In this document: positions 17,771 to 26,775 of the stretch, piece after piece
Numbering within the stretch: the first letter of the stretch is position 1
How the letters are laid out: the number at the start of each line of letters is the position of its first letter
Source: JAHFDS01 sp964593795
GTDB taxonomy: Bacteria > Myxococcota_A > Polyangia > JAHFDS01
Assembly (NCBI GenBank): GCA_964593795.1
Contig: CAZQJC010000284.1
Span: 1 to 64,000 of the forward strand
DNA length: 64,000 nucleotides
Reading direction: 5' to 3'
Notes under the pieces: generated by a model
What the model was told of the DNA's origin: nothing
What the model saw: the letters and a program-made list of their open reading frames with translations, nothing else
Databases searched by the model: none
Position numbers and translations under genes: made by a program

Positions 17771-18139
17771 TCACGAGGGGCGCGGGCCGACCAGGGACTC
17801 CACGCGCGCGAGCTCGGAAGCGGGGAAGACCGCGATGAGCCGCTGCGCGCCCTCCTGGTGCGCGTCCATCGCGTCGCGGAGGATCTGCAGGTACTCGCGG
17901 TGCGCGGGCAGGCCCTCGTGCACGATGAGCACCTGACCGGCGCCCAGCCACGCGAGGTCGCCGAGGCAGTCGGAGAGCGCGTCCCAGTTGTTGCCGAAGT
18001 GCGCGGGGAACTCGAGGCCGCGCGCCAGCCGCTCGAGGAGCGCCGCCTTGTCCTGCACGCTCGCCGGGATGCGCACGAGCTTGCCGCGCGGGGGCGCCCA
18101 CACGGACTTCGGATCGGCGGCGTAGCGGAAGGACGTCAT
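17771..18139 (-). CDS. Barstar family protein (ribonuclease inhibitor-like)
   Basis: 122 residues. Core barstar features: an N-terminal strand, then LEFPAHFGNNWDALSDCLGDLAWL (the FGxNWDAL signature), VLIVHEGL, and a C-terminal strand IAVFP. Barstar proteins cap secreted or toxin ribonucleases. No barnase-type or other RNase gene lies in the window, so it is an orphan; it may protect against toxins from outside or have taken on another role. Start is ATG 18139 with GGAG upstream. Confidence 0.88.
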   Translation of the reverse strand: MTSFRYAADPKSVWAPPRGKLVRIPASVQDKAALLERLARGLEFPAHFGNNWDALSDCLGDLAWLGAGQVLIVHEGLPAHREYLQILRDAMDAHQEGAQRLIAVFPASELARVESLVGPRPS

Positions 18140-18183
18140 GGGGGCTCCTCGTGGCTGCCTGCAGCCGGGTGGCCGATTGATCT

Positions 18184-18189
18184 TACACT
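18184..18189 (+). promoter_or_regulatory. -10-like box TACACT
   Basis: TACACT 6 bases before ATG 18196, with no room for a ribosome site: a leaderless arrangement. Confidence 0.55.
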
Positions 18190-18195
18190 GGGCGT

Positions 18196-18864
18196 ATGCT
18201 CGCGGAGGTCGGACGGTTCCTGTGGCACGCGCCCGAGGTCCTGGGCCTGCAGAAGCGCTGCTCGCAGGGAGAGCTGTACGACCTGCTGATGGCGCGGGCG
18301 AACGAGGCCGGGCTCGACGCGCAGCGCGCGGCGCTGGTCGAGGGCCTCGCCGGCGAGGTGCTCGAGGTCGGCGCGGGGACGGGCCTGCAGCTCCGTCACT
18401 ACGGGGGCGGAGCGCGCGTGACCGCGATCGAGCCGGACGCGGAGTTCAGGGCGCGCGCCGCGCAGGTCGCGGCGGGGGCCCCGGTGCCGGTGCGCCTCGT
18501 CGACGCGACGGCGGAGGCCCTGCCCTTCGGCGACGCGTCGTTCGATCACGCGGTGTGCGGCCTCGTGCTGTGCAGCGTCGGCGATCCCGCGCGCGCGCTC
18601 GGCGAGCTGCGGCGCGTGGTTCGCCCGGGAGGCACGGTGCGCCTGCTCGAGCACGTGCGCAGCGAGCGGGTCGTGCCGGGCCTGCTCATGGACCTCTTCG
18701 ACCCTCTGTGGGTGGCGCTCAACAAGCAGGGCTGCCACATGAACCGGCGGACGGCGCGCGCGGTCGAGCAGGCGGGCTTCACGATCGAGGCGCGGGAGCC
18801 GTTCGTGATGCGCGCCCGCGGCCTGCCCGAGTTCCCGTGCGTGCGCCTCGAGACCACGCGCTGA
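18196..18864 (+). CDS. Class I SAM-dependent methyltransferase
   Basis: 222 residues. SAM motifs EVLEVGAGTGLQL, VTAIEPDAEF, DATAEALPFGDASFDHAVCGLVLCSV and RRVVRPGGTVRLLEHV, as in the Methyltransf_11/UbiE-like group; phospholipid or quinone methylation is common among close relatives, but the substrate cannot be read here. It starts directly behind a TACACT box. It ends 12 bases before the convergent phosphatase gene. Confidence 0.88.
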   Translation: MLAEVGRFLWHAPEVLGLQKRCSQGELYDLLMARANEAGLDAQRAALVEGLAGEVLEVGAGTGLQLRHYGGGARVTAIEPDAEFRARAAQVAAGAPVPVRLVDATAEALPFGDASFDHAVCGLVLCSVGDPARALGELRRVVRPGGTVRLLEHVRSERVVPGLLMDLFDPLWVALNKQGCHMNRRTARAVEQAGFTIEAREPFVMRARGLPEFPCVRLETTR

Positions 18865-18876
18865 CACATTCGTGGC

Positions 18877-19596
18877 TCAGGGCGCCTTGCAGCCGAGCTC
18901 CAGTCTCGCCGCGGCGAGATCGCGCCGAAACCGCTCGTCGGCGTCGAGCGCCAGGAAGACCTGCTCGGCGAGCGCCCGCCCCGCCGCAGAGTCGCTCGGG
19001 TAGTGCAGACCCGCGATCTCGCGCTCGCGGCCGAGGCGCTCGCCCTGCGCGCGGAGCGCGGCGCGGTGCTCCGGGCACGCGGCCCCCAGCACCCGCGCCG
19101 AGAGGTGGCCCTGCGCCGCATGACCGCTCGGGTACGCGGCGTGCGCCGGCACCGGGATGAGCGGACGCAGCCGGGGCTCGAGCTGGTGCGGGCGCGCGCG
19201 CTCGAAGCGCCTCTTGCCGTGGAAGACCGCCACGGTGAGGTCGGCGTCGACGTGCTCGAGCAGCGCCTTCGTGCGCGGGGACGGTCCGCGCTTCATCACG
19301 TCGAGGAGCGCGGAGACGACGCCCGCGTGGCTCCGGTGCCGCTGGATCGCCCGCTCGTCCGCGCCCGATCGCGAGCCCTGCAAGAGGAGCATCTCGTCGA
19401 GCTCGGCGCGCGTGGTCGCGCTGCCGTTCCGGGGCGGCGGCGGGACAGGGATGGCGAGCAGCCGCTCGCGCAGGAGATAATACGGGCGCGCCTCGAGCAG
19501 GGCGAGCTCGCGGCGCCCCCAGCCCGAGAAGCGCACGTCGTCGAGCGCGGGAGCGAGCGCGAGGAGCGCGCCGAGTAGCAAGACCTCGGCGATCAT
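18877..19596 (-). CDS. Class A acid phosphatase / PAP2-type phosphatase, secreted
   Basis: 239 residues with an N-terminal hydrophobic signal (MIAEVLLLGALLALAPA). The three phosphatase motifs are complete: KRRFERARP, PSGH and EREIAGLHYPSD. Only one hydrophobic segment is present, so it is like PhoN-type non-specific acid phosphatases rather than a membrane PAP2 enzyme. It should remove phosphate from small esters in the periplasm. ATG 19596 overlaps the TGA of the upstream VanW gene (ATGA), so it is the second gene of a two-gene unit. Confidence 0.88.
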   Translation of the reverse strand: MIAEVLLLGALLALAPALDDVRFSGWGRRELALLEARPYYLLRERLLAIPVPPPPRNGSATTRAELDEMLLLQGSRSGADERAIQRHRSHAGVVSALLDVMKRGPSPRTKALLEHVDADLTVAVFHGKRRFERARPHQLEPRLRPLIPVPAHAAYPSGHAAQGHLSARVLGAACPEHRAALRAQGERLGREREIAGLHYPSDSAAGRALAEQVFLALDADERFRRDLAAARLELGCKAP

Positions 19597-20468
19597 CGCC
19601 GGTGTGTCGCGCGCAAGGTGACGAGCACGGCTTCGTCCGGTCGATCGCGGCAGTCGTGCTCTCCGCACCCGACGCAGGTGCGGCCGAGCTCGTCGGGCGC
19701 GAGGATCCGCCGCTCGCTTCGCGCCACCTCCTCCACGGCCAGCACCCGGCCGTCCGCGGCGAGGCGACGGCGCTCCACGCGGCTCCGGCGCACGCGGTCC
19801 GCGCCGCGGTCCTCGACGCGTTCGTCGTGCGAGAGCGCGATGCGCTCGTCGGACGCCCGCGCGGCGAAGGCCTCCACGACGAGCTCGTCGCCTCGCACGC
19901 ACACCGCGAGCCGCGCCGGTCCGTGCACCGGGGCGACGACGAGGTCGACGTCGGGCCACGCGACCGTGGCGTCGAGGTGCAGCGCACCGGGCGCGGGAGG
20001 GATCGCCTCGAGCGAGTGGCCGTGTCGCTCGTGGATGCGCCAGCCGGCGCGCACCGCGAGCTCGAAGAGCGCGTTCGACAGCAGGCACAGGCCGCCGGCG
20101 ATCGCGGGCACGACGCAGCCGCCGCGGAGCTCCATGCCCCAGGAGAAGCCGCGCCCCGCGCTCGGCCGCCCGAGCGCGCGCCAGAACGAGAGCGGCCGCT
20201 CCGGCGTGACCTCGAGCCCGTCGAACGCGGGCGCCGCGAGCGCCACGTTGCGCACCTTGCCGGCCTCGAGCGCGGGATCCGCGTGTGGATCGTCGCGCCG
20301 GAGGGGCACCACGAGCGCGTGCACGAGCACGTCGAGCCCCGCGGACGCGCGCCGCGGCGCGGGCCAGCGCGCCGGAGCGAGCCGCCAGCCGGCCAGCCGC
20401 ACCACCTGCAGGCCGGCGCGGCGGAGGCGATGATCGAGGACCGCCCACGCGCTCTTGGGCCGGCGCAT
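19593..20468 (-). CDS. VanW family protein
   Basis: 291 residues. The VanW signature is clear: FSWGMELRGGCVVPAIAGGLCLLSNALFELA, with RIHERHGHS downstream. VanW proteins occur in vancomycin-resistance clusters and many environmental bacteria; the molecular function is not established, though a cell-wall role is suspected. A C-terminal cysteine cluster (CVGCGEHDC) may bind a metal. No signal peptide is seen. ATG 20468 follows a TACGCT box by 7 bases. It is translationally coupled to the downstream phosphatase. Confidence 0.85.
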   Translation of the reverse strand: MRRPKSAWAVLDHRLRRAGLQVVRLAGWRLAPARWPAPRRASAGLDVLVHALVVPLRRDDPHADPALEAGKVRNVALAAPAFDGLEVTPERPLSFWRALGRPSAGRGFSWGMELRGGCVVPAIAGGLCLLSNALFELAVRAGWRIHERHGHSLEAIPPAPGALHLDATVAWPDVDLVVAPVHGPARLAVCVRGDELVVEAFAARASDERIALSHDERVEDRGADRVRRSRVERRRLAADGRVLAVEEVARSERRILAPDELGRTCVGCGEHDCRDRPDEAVLVTLRATHRR

Positions 20469-20475
20469 CTCCTCG

Positions 20476-20481
20476 AGCGTA
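20476..20481 (-). promoter_or_regulatory. -10-like box TGC-TACGCT
   Basis: TACGCT preceded by TGC, 7 bases before ATG 20468. Confidence 0.5.
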
Positions 20482-20560
20482 GCATGCGCGCGCGAGCGCG
20501 CCCGCCGCGGACGTCGGGAACCTCCGGCCGCGGGCGGTGTCTGACCTCCGGGAGGCACCC

Positions 20561-22600
20561 ATGGCACTCGCTCGCTCGACGCTCGCCCTGGCCATCGCAT
20601 GCGGCTGTGCGAATGCGTCACCCCGGCCGGCCGCGCTCGACATCCTGCCGCTCCAGCGCCTGCGCCTGTACGAGACCGGCATCGGCTACTTCGAGCGCGC
20701 GGGCAAGCCCCCCGATCGCGCGGCGACCACCCTGCCCGTCCCGGCGGGCCACCTCGACGACGCGCTCAAGACGATGGTCGTGCTCTCGCCGGGCGGCAAG
20801 ACCGGCGTGCGCGGCGTGGCGTTCTCCTCGTCGGTGTCGCGCGGCATGGCGCGGGCGATGGCCGGGCTCGACCCGAGCACGCCGGAGCGGCTCGGCTGGC
20901 GCGACGTCCTCGGGAGCCTGCGCGGCGCCGCTGTCGAGGTGCGCGCGGGCAAGGACACGCTGCGCGGGCGCCTCGTCGAGGTCGTCGCCGACGGCGCCGA
21001 GCCGACGCTGCTGCTCCTGACCGAGCGCTCGGAGCTCCGCCGCCTGCAGGGCCGCGACGTGGTGAGCGTGCGCCCCACCGACCCCGAGCGCGCCGCGCAG
21101 CTCGGCACCGCGCTGGACGCGCTCTCGACCCACGCCGCGCGGGGCACGCAGGCGCTCGGCGTGATGGCGACGGGCGCGGAGGCGATCACGCTCGGCTACG
21201 TCGCCGAGGCGCCGGTGTACCGCCCGAGCTACCGGCTCCTGCTCGAGCCGCAGAAGGCGCGCCTGCAGGGCTTCGCGCTCGTGCACAACGACACCGAGGA
21301 GGACTGGCGCGGCATCCGGCTCGAGCTGGTCAACGGCGAGCCCGCGTCGTTCCTGCACCCGATGGCCGCCCCCCGCTACGCGCGGCGCGAGCTGGTCGAG
21401 CCGGATCGCACGCTCGCGACGGTGCCGCAGCTCCTCGGCACGACCGCCGACGCGCTCTGGGGCGATCACACGGAGGAGACGAGCGAGGGCGCCGTGGGGC
21501 TCGGCGGGCTCGGCACGATCGGCCACGGCAGCGGCGGCGGCGGGGTCGGCTACGGCCGGGGAGCCGGGCGCATCGGCGAGGCCACGGTGGGCGCGAGCGG
21601 CGTCGTCTCGGTGGGCGACCTCGCGCGCGGCGCGAACGCGAACGCCACCGAGACCGGCGCGCTGTTCCTCTACGCGATGCCCGAGCCGGTGACCCTGCCC
21701 GCGCGGCACTCGGGCCTGCTCTCGTTCCTCGATCGCGGCGTCGACGCGACGCCGATCACGTGGTTCGACGGCGCGGGCGGCAAGGGCGAGGCAGGCGTGC
21801 GCCTGGTCAACGACAGCGGCCAGACGCTGCCCGCCGGGCCGGTGGCGCTGTTCTCGGAGGGCGGGTTCGTCGGCGAGGCGCTCCTGCCGCGGCTGCGACC
21901 CGGCGAGCGCTCGTTCGTGCGACACGGCGCCGATCTCGACCTCGAGGTCCGCGCCGGCAAGCGCGCGGTCACCGAGGAGATCCGCAGCGTCCGCTTCGCC
22001 GGCGAGGCGCTCGAGCAGCACTTCGTGCGCACGACGCGCGTCGGCTGGACGATCGAGAACCGGAGCGGCCTGCCGCGCACGGCGATGGTTCGCCTCGACA
22101 TCGTGAAGAACGCGCGCGTCGAGGGCGTCGACGCGGTGGAGCTCGACGAGGCGAGCGGGCGGCCCGTGGCGAGGCTCGCCGCGCCCGCGCGCTCCACGCG
22201 CGAGCGGGCCCTCGTGCTGGTCGAGGGCCTCGAGCGGAAGATGCCGCTCGGCGCGCTCGACGGCGAGTCCCTGCGCAAGCTGGCGGCCGCGCCCATCGCG
22301 CCCGGGCAACGCGCCCCGCTCGAGGCCGCCGCGCGCGCGGCCGACGCCGTCAAGGAGTCGGCCCGCAAGAAGACCGACGCGGAGCGCGAGCTCGGCCGGC
22401 GCGAGGCGGACATCGAGCGGCTCCGCAAGTCCCTCGAGGCCACGCGCGGCGACCGCAGGGGCCCCGAGGCGGCGCTCGTCTCGCGCGTGCTCGCCGCCGA
22501 GGACGCGCTCGTGCGGCTGCGGGAGCGGATCGACGACCTCGACGCGGAGATCGCGCGCCACCGCCAGGCCGTCAAGGTCGCCCTCGCGCCCCTGCGCTGA
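20561..22600 (+). CDS. DUF4139 domain lipoprotein
   Basis: 679 residues. A lipoprotein-type signal with Cys near residue 14 (LALAIACGCA). The DUF4139 region includes APVYRPSYRLLL, LQGFALVHNDTEEDWRGIRLELVNG and a terminal ITWFDG/VRLVNDSG part. A glycine-rich segment (GLGTIGHGSGGGG) interrupts the middle; I recall similar segments in other myxobacterial proteins. The C-terminal 90 residues form a probable coiled coil rich in Glu/Arg. Function unknown; relatives include mucoidy-inhibitor-like proteins. ATG 20561 is favoured over ATG 20537 by the GGAGG 5 bases upstream. Confidence 0.78.
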   Translation: MALARSTLALAIACGCANASPRPAALDILPLQRLRLYETGIGYFERAGKPPDRAATTLPVPAGHLDDALKTMVVLSPGGKTGVRGVAFSSSVSRGMARAMAGLDPSTPERLGWRDVLGSLRGAAVEVRAGKDTLRGRLVEVVADGAEPTLLLLTERSELRRLQGRDVVSVRPTDPERAAQLGTALDALSTHAARGTQALGVMATGAEAITLGYVAEAPVYRPSYRLLLEPQKARLQGFALVHNDTEEDWRGIRLELVNGEPASFLHPMAAPRYARRELVEPDRTLATVPQLLGTTADALWGDHTEETSEGAVGLGGLGTIGHGSGGGGVGYGRGAGRIGEATVGASGVVSVGDLARGANANATETGALFLYAMPEPVTLPARHSGLLSFLDRGVDATPITWFDGAGGKGEAGVRLVNDSGQTLPAGPVALFSEGGFVGEALLPRLRPGERSFVRHGADLDLEVRAGKRAVTEEIRSVRFAGEALEQHFVRTTRVGWTIENRSGLPRTAMVRLDIVKNARVEGVDAVELDEASGRPVARLAAPARSTRERALVLVEGLERKMPLGALDGESLRKLAAAPIAPGQRAPLEAAARAADAVKESARKKTDAERELGRREADIERLRKSLEATRGDRRGPEAALVSRVLAAEDALVRLRERIDDLDAEIARHRQAVKVALAPLR

Positions 22601-22632
22601 CCCGCGGCACCGGGCGCATCCGGCAAGCGCGG

Positions 22633-22638
22633 TACACT
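22633..22638 (+). promoter_or_regulatory. -10-like box TACACT
   Basis: TACACT 10 bases before GTG 22649 of the kinase-STAND-FGE gene. Confidence 0.45.
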
Positions 22639-22648
22639 TGCGCTTCGC

Positions 22649-25600
22649 GTGGCTGGCAAGGAGGTCGCGATCGGCGACCAGCTCGAGGAGTACCGGCTGC
22701 TCAGGCCGCTCGGCCGGGGCGCGATGGGACAGGTCTTCGTCGCCCACGACGCGCTCCTCGACCGCCTCGTCGCCATCAAGCTGATCGGCCGCCGGCCGAG
22801 CGAGTCCCTGCGTGAGCGCTTCATCGTCGAGGCGCGCGCCATCGCCCGCCTGCACCACCCGAACGTCGTCGTCGTCTACCGGGTGGGCGAGTCGGGCGGC
22901 CGTCCCTATCTGGTCTCTGAGCTCGTCCGCGGGCAGCCGCTCGATCGCATCCCGCGCCCCGTGCCCTGGGCGCGCCTGGTGGAGCTCGGGCTCGGGCTCG
23001 CGCGAGGGCTCGCGGCGGCGCACCGCGCGGGCGTGCTCCACCGCGACATCAAGCCCGCGAACGCGATCCTCGCCGACGACGGCACGGTCAAGCTGCTCGA
23101 CTTCGGCCTGGCCAAGCTCAGCGAGCGCTCGCACCTCACCCCGGCGATCGTCCAGCCCGCGGTGCCGCTTGGCGAGCCCGCCCCCGAGCCGGCCGACCCG
23201 GACAGCGAGGCCACGCGCACCTCCGCGCCGGGCGGCGGCGAGGCAGGGTGGCCTCCGCCGGTCGCCGCGGGGGGGCCGCTCGATCAGACGAGCACGCTCC
23301 CCCCCTCGCCCGGTGTGTCCTCCGAGGACGTCGCCGTCGCCGAGACGCATCCCCCGAGCGGCGGCCTGGGCGACACCCCCCGAGGCGGACCGAGCGGCGG
23401 CCCGAGCGGCGGCCCGAGCGGCGAGGCCAGCACCGGGGTCGTGGGCTCGCCCCTCTACATGGCGCCCGAGCTCTGGCAGGGGGCGGCCGCGAGCCACGCC
23501 TCGGACCTCTACGCGCTGGGGATGCTGCTCTACGAGCTCGCCTGCGGCCGTGCGCCGCACCGCGGCCTCGCGATGCTCGAGCTCGTGCGCCGCCGCGAGC
23601 GCGAGGACATCCCACCGCTGGCCAGCGTGGCGCCGGGCTTTCCCGCCGAGCTCGGCGCGGTCATCGATCGCTGCCTGCTGCGCGAGCCCGGGTCCCGCCT
23701 GCAGACCGCGGACGCGCTCCGCGAGGCGCTCGAGTCCTTCGTGGCGCAGTCGACGCCGGCCGGGCCGGTCGCCGAGCCCTACCCGGGCCTCCGCGCCTTC
23801 GAGGCCGGCCACCGCGCGCGGTTCTTCGGCCGCGCCCCCGACGTGCGCGCCGTGATCGACCGCCTGCGCAGCGATCGCCTCGTGATCGTCACGGGCGACT
23901 CCGGCGTCGGCAAGTCGTCGCTCTGCCGCGCCGGCGTCCTGCCGGGCATCGCGGAGGGCGAGCTCGGGGGCGGCTACGACGTCGTGAGCTTCCGCCCCGG
24001 GCCGCGTCCGCTCGAGGCCGCCGCCCAGGCGCTCGCGACGCTGATCGACGAGGACGCGCACGAAGCGCTGATCTCGGGCAGCGGGCAGCCCGAGGACCTG
24101 TCCCGCGCGCTGCAGGCGCGGGGCACGCAGACGCTGCTCTTCGTGGACCAGCTCGAGGAGCTCGTCACGCTGTCCCCGGCGATCGAGGCGCGGACCCTCG
24201 CCGAGCGCCTCGGCGCCCTCGTCCGCACCGGCTCACGCGTGCGCGTGCTGGCCACGGTCCGCGGCGAGTTCCTGACGCGCCTCGGCGCCCTGCCCGGCCT
24301 CGGCGAGGAGCTCGCGCGCTCGCTCTACCTGCTGCGCCCGCTCGCCGCGGAGGCCCTGCGCGAGGTCATCCTCGGGCCGCTACGCGGGACGGGCGTCCGC
24401 TTCGAGTCCGACGCCACGGTCGAGGCGCTGGTGAGCGCCGGCGCGGAGTCCGCGGGGTTGCCCCTCTTGCAGTTCACGCTGTCGGAGCTCTGGCGACGGC
24501 GTGACACCGCGCGCGGCGTGGTACCCGTGACCGCGCTGGCCGAGATCGGCGGGGTCGCGGGCGCGCTCGCGCGGCACGCGGACGGCGTCCTCGTCGCGCT
24601 CCTGCCCGAGGCGCGCGCCGCCGCGAGGCGCATCCTCCTGCGCCTCGTGACGGCGGAGGGCACCCGCGCGAGCCGCCCCGTCGCCAGCCTCGAGGGCCTG
24701 GCCGGCAACGCGCGCGCCGCCCTCTCGGCGCTCGTCGACGGCCGCATCGTGGTCGTGCGCGACACGCCCGACGGCGCGGTCGGCGAGCTCGCGCACGAGG
24801 CGCTCGTCTCGAGCTGGGACACGCTCCGCGGCTGGCTCGAGGCGCAGGCGAGCCAGCGCGCCGCGATCCGGCGCGTCGAGGCGGCCACCGCGGAGTGGAG
24901 GCGCCTCGGCCGCGGGAGGCACGCCCTCTATGCGGCGCCGCAGCTCGCCGAGGCCTCGACCCTGGACGACGACGATCTCGGCAAGGACGAGCTCGCGTTC
25001 CTCCGGGCCTCGCGGGCCCAGATCCGCCTGCAGCGGAGGCGGCGCGTCGCGATCTCGCTGGTCGGGATCATCGGCCTGGCCGGCGGCATCGCCGCGACCC
25101 GCCTGCTCGCCGGGCTCGACGTCTCGCGGCGCGTGACGGCCCACGTCACGTCCGCGCGACAGCTCCTCGCGCAGGCCGAGGTGCACGCGAGGGAGGCCTC
25201 GCTCCACCGCGCGACCGCGTTCCGGGAGCTCGATCGCGGGCAGCAGGCCGAGGGCGAGCTCGCGTGGACCACCGCGCTCGAGGCCGATCGCAAGCGGACC
25301 AGCAGCCTCGACGCTGCCGAGCACGCGTTCGAGGCGGGCTTGCTGCTCGACGGCGAGCGTGACGACATCCGCCGCGCCCTGGGCGAGCTGATCCGGGATC
25401 GGGCGCTCGCCGCCGAGGCCGCGTTGCGCCGCGGCGAGCACGCCGCCCTCGTCGCCCGGCTCGAGCTCTTCGATCGCGACGGGAGCCTGCGCAGAGCCCT
25501 CGAGGCGAAGACGCCCGTCGAGGTCGACACGGCGCCCACCGGCGTCGCGGTCTCGCTCCAGCGGTACGACGACGCCTTCCGCCCCGGCCCGGAGGAGCCC

Positions 25601-26557
25601 CTCGGGCGCACGCCGCTGCGCACGTCGCTGCGCCCCGGCTCCTACCTCCTGACGCTACGGCGCGCCGGCGAGGCCGACTTGGCCTACCCGCTGCTCGTCG
25701 AGCGAGCCCCCGCCCAGGTTCGCGTGCCGCTGCCGCGATCGGTGCCGGACGGATTCGTCCACGTCCCCGCAGGCCGCTCCCTCGTGGGCTCCTCCGCGGA
25801 CGAGGAGCTGCGGGCGTTCTTCGGGGCGACGCCGCTGCACGCCGCCGAGGTCCCCGCCTACCTGGTCGCCCGGCACGAGACGACCTTCGGCGAGTACCTG
25901 GCCTTCCTCGCGGCCCTGCCCGCGGCCGAGCGGGCCCGACGTTCTCCGCGCCCGGTCGCAGGCGTCGATGCCTCGGGCGCGATCGTCAAGCTCGAGACCG
26001 GCCCGCGCGGCCCCACGCTGATCCTCCGCCCGACGAGCCGCACCTACCGCGCGGCCGCGGGCGAGGCCATCCACTACGAGGGCCGCAAGTCCCTCGCCAC
26101 CCAGGACTGGCTGCGCTTCCCGGTCGCCGGGATCTCGCCGGACGATGCGCGCGCGTACGCGGCGTGGGTGGCGCGCGTGCGCCTTCCGGGCGCGCGCCTG
26201 TGCAGCGCCGTCGAGTGGGGTCGCGCCGCGCGCGGCGCGGATGACCGGCCGTTCCCGCATGGCCTGTCGCTCGAGCCGTCCGAGGCGAACATCGACGCGA
26301 CGTACGGGCGCGTGGACGCGGCGTTCGGGCCCGACGCCGTGGGCAGCCACCCGGCCTCGGCGAGCCCCTTCGGCGTGGAGGATCTCGCCGGCAACGTCTG
26401 GGAGCTGACGGCCGACGGCGGACAGTTCGTGATGCGCGGAGGTGGCTGGTACACCAACTCCACGAGCGCCCGCATCGAGAACAACCAGCCCGTCGACGCC
26501 GACTTCCGCCACGTCGCCTCCGGCTTCCGCCTGTGCGCGGATGCCGAGCCACGCTAG
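22649..26557 (+). CDS. Ser/Thr kinase - STAND NTPase - formylglycine-generating-enzyme-fold fusion
   Basis: 1302 residues. Kinase: GRGAMGQV, K44, H131-R-D133, D151-F-G153, A272-P-E274. The segment between DFG and APE is about 118 residues and holds a Pro/Gly-rich insert with repeated GGPS. Next comes a STAND-type NTPase opened by EPYPGLRAFEAGHRARFFGR, with Walker A GDSGVGKS (416-423), Walker B-like LLFVDQLEE, and TVRGEFLTRL. A membrane helix lies near 800-822, then a charged helical region, then an FGE/C-lectin-fold domain from about 1031 (GFVHVPAG, LCSAVEWGRAARG, GNVWELTADG, MRGGGWYTN, GFRLC). The two catalytic cysteines of true FGE are absent, so this domain probably binds a ligand. Inferred: transmembrane receptor kinase. 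Confidence 0.9.
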   Translation: MAGKEVAIGDQLEEYRLLRPLGRGAMGQVFVAHDALLDRLVAIKLIGRRPSESLRERFIVEARAIARLHHPNVVVVYRVGESGGRPYLVSELVRGQPLDRIPRPVPWARLVELGLGLARGLAAAHRAGVLHRDIKPANAILADDGTVKLLDFGLAKLSERSHLTPAIVQPAVPLGEPAPEPADPDSEATRTSAPGGGEAGWPPPVAAGGPLDQTSTLPPSPGVSSEDVAVAETHPPSGGLGDTPRGGPSGGPSGGPSGEASTGVVGSPLYMAPELWQGAAASHASDLYALGMLLYELACGRAPHRGLAMLELVRRREREDIPPLASVAPGFPAELGAVIDRCLLREPGSRLQTADALREALESFVAQSTPAGPVAEPYPGLRAFEAGHRARFFGRAPDVRAVIDRLRSDRLVIVTGDSGVGKSSLCRAGVLPGIAEGELGGGYDVVSFRPGPRPLEAAAQALATLIDEDAHEALISGSGQPEDLSRALQARGTQTLLFVDQLEELVTLSPAIEARTLAERLGALVRTGSRVRVLATVRGEFLTRLGALPGLGEELARSLYLLRPLAAEALREVILGPLRGTGVRFESDATVEALVSAGAESAGLPLLQFTLSELWRRRDTARGVVPVTALAEIGGVAGALARHADGVLVALLPEARAAARRILLRLVTAEGTRASRPVASLEGLAGNARAALSALVDGRIVVVRDTPDGAVGELAHEALVSSWDTLRGWLEAQASQRAAIRRVEAATAEWRRLGRGRHALYAAPQLAEASTLDDDDLGKDELAFLRASRAQIRLQRRRRVAISLVGIIGLAGGIAATRLLAGLDVSRRVTAHVTSARQLLAQAEVHAREASLHRATAFRELDRGQQAEGELAWTTALEADRKRTSSLDAAEHAFEAGLLLDGERDDIRRALGELIRDRALAAEAALRRGEHAALVARLELFDRDGSLRRALEAKTPVEVDTAPTGVAVSLQRYDDAFRPGPEEPLGRTPLRTSLRPGSYLLTLRRAGEADLAYPLLVERAPAQVRVPLPRSVPDGFVHVPAGRSLVGSSADEELRAFFGATPLHAAEVPAYLVARHETTFGEYLAFLAALPAAERARRSPRPVAGVDASGAIVKLETGPRGPTLILRPTSRTYRAAAGEAIHYEGRKSLATQDWLRFPVAGISPDDARAYAAWVARVRLPGARLCSAVEWGRAARGADDRPFPHGLSLEPSEANIDATYGRVDAAFGPDAVGSHPASASPFGVEDLAGNVWELTADGGQFVMRGGGWYTNSTSARIENNQPVDADFRHVASGFRLCADAEPR

Positions 26558-26586
26558 GTCAGCCATGATCCCGAGACGGGTTGTCC

Positions 26587-26628
26587 GACGTGGACGTGGA
26601 CGTGGACGTAGACGTGGACGTGGACGTG
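26587..26628. repeat. GACGTG hexamer array (7 units)
   Basis: Seven tandem GACGTG units, the fourth with A as its last base. It lies in the 218-base gap after the kinase-STAND-FGE gene, which ends in TAG. Further on, GCGCCGACCCCTG occurs twice (about 26691 and 26738). No coding frame is supported here. Confidence 0.85.
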
Positions 26629-26775
26629 CCGTGCTGTGCAACCGTTGCTCGACTGGCTACCAGGATGGCCACCACGGGCCGGTCGGGGCAGCGCCGACCC
26701 CTGCGAAGCACCTGCTAACTCGCTGATCCCACGCGCGCCGACCCCTGGCGCCAGACGTGCATCTCTCCGGAACCA

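Noticed and set aside
19593..20468. The VanW gene as evidence of a vancomycin-resistance cluster
   Set aside because: No vanHAX, vanS/R or vanY genes are near; VanW proteins are widespread outside resistance clusters.
20618..24061. A 1147-residue minus-strand open frame
   Set aside because: It is low-complexity Arg/Ala/Glu text opposite the DUF4139 and kinase-STAND genes, both of which have clear domains.
22649..26557. A diversity-generating retroelement acting on the FGE-fold domain
   Set aside because: No reverse transcriptase gene or template repeat is visible in the window next to this gene.
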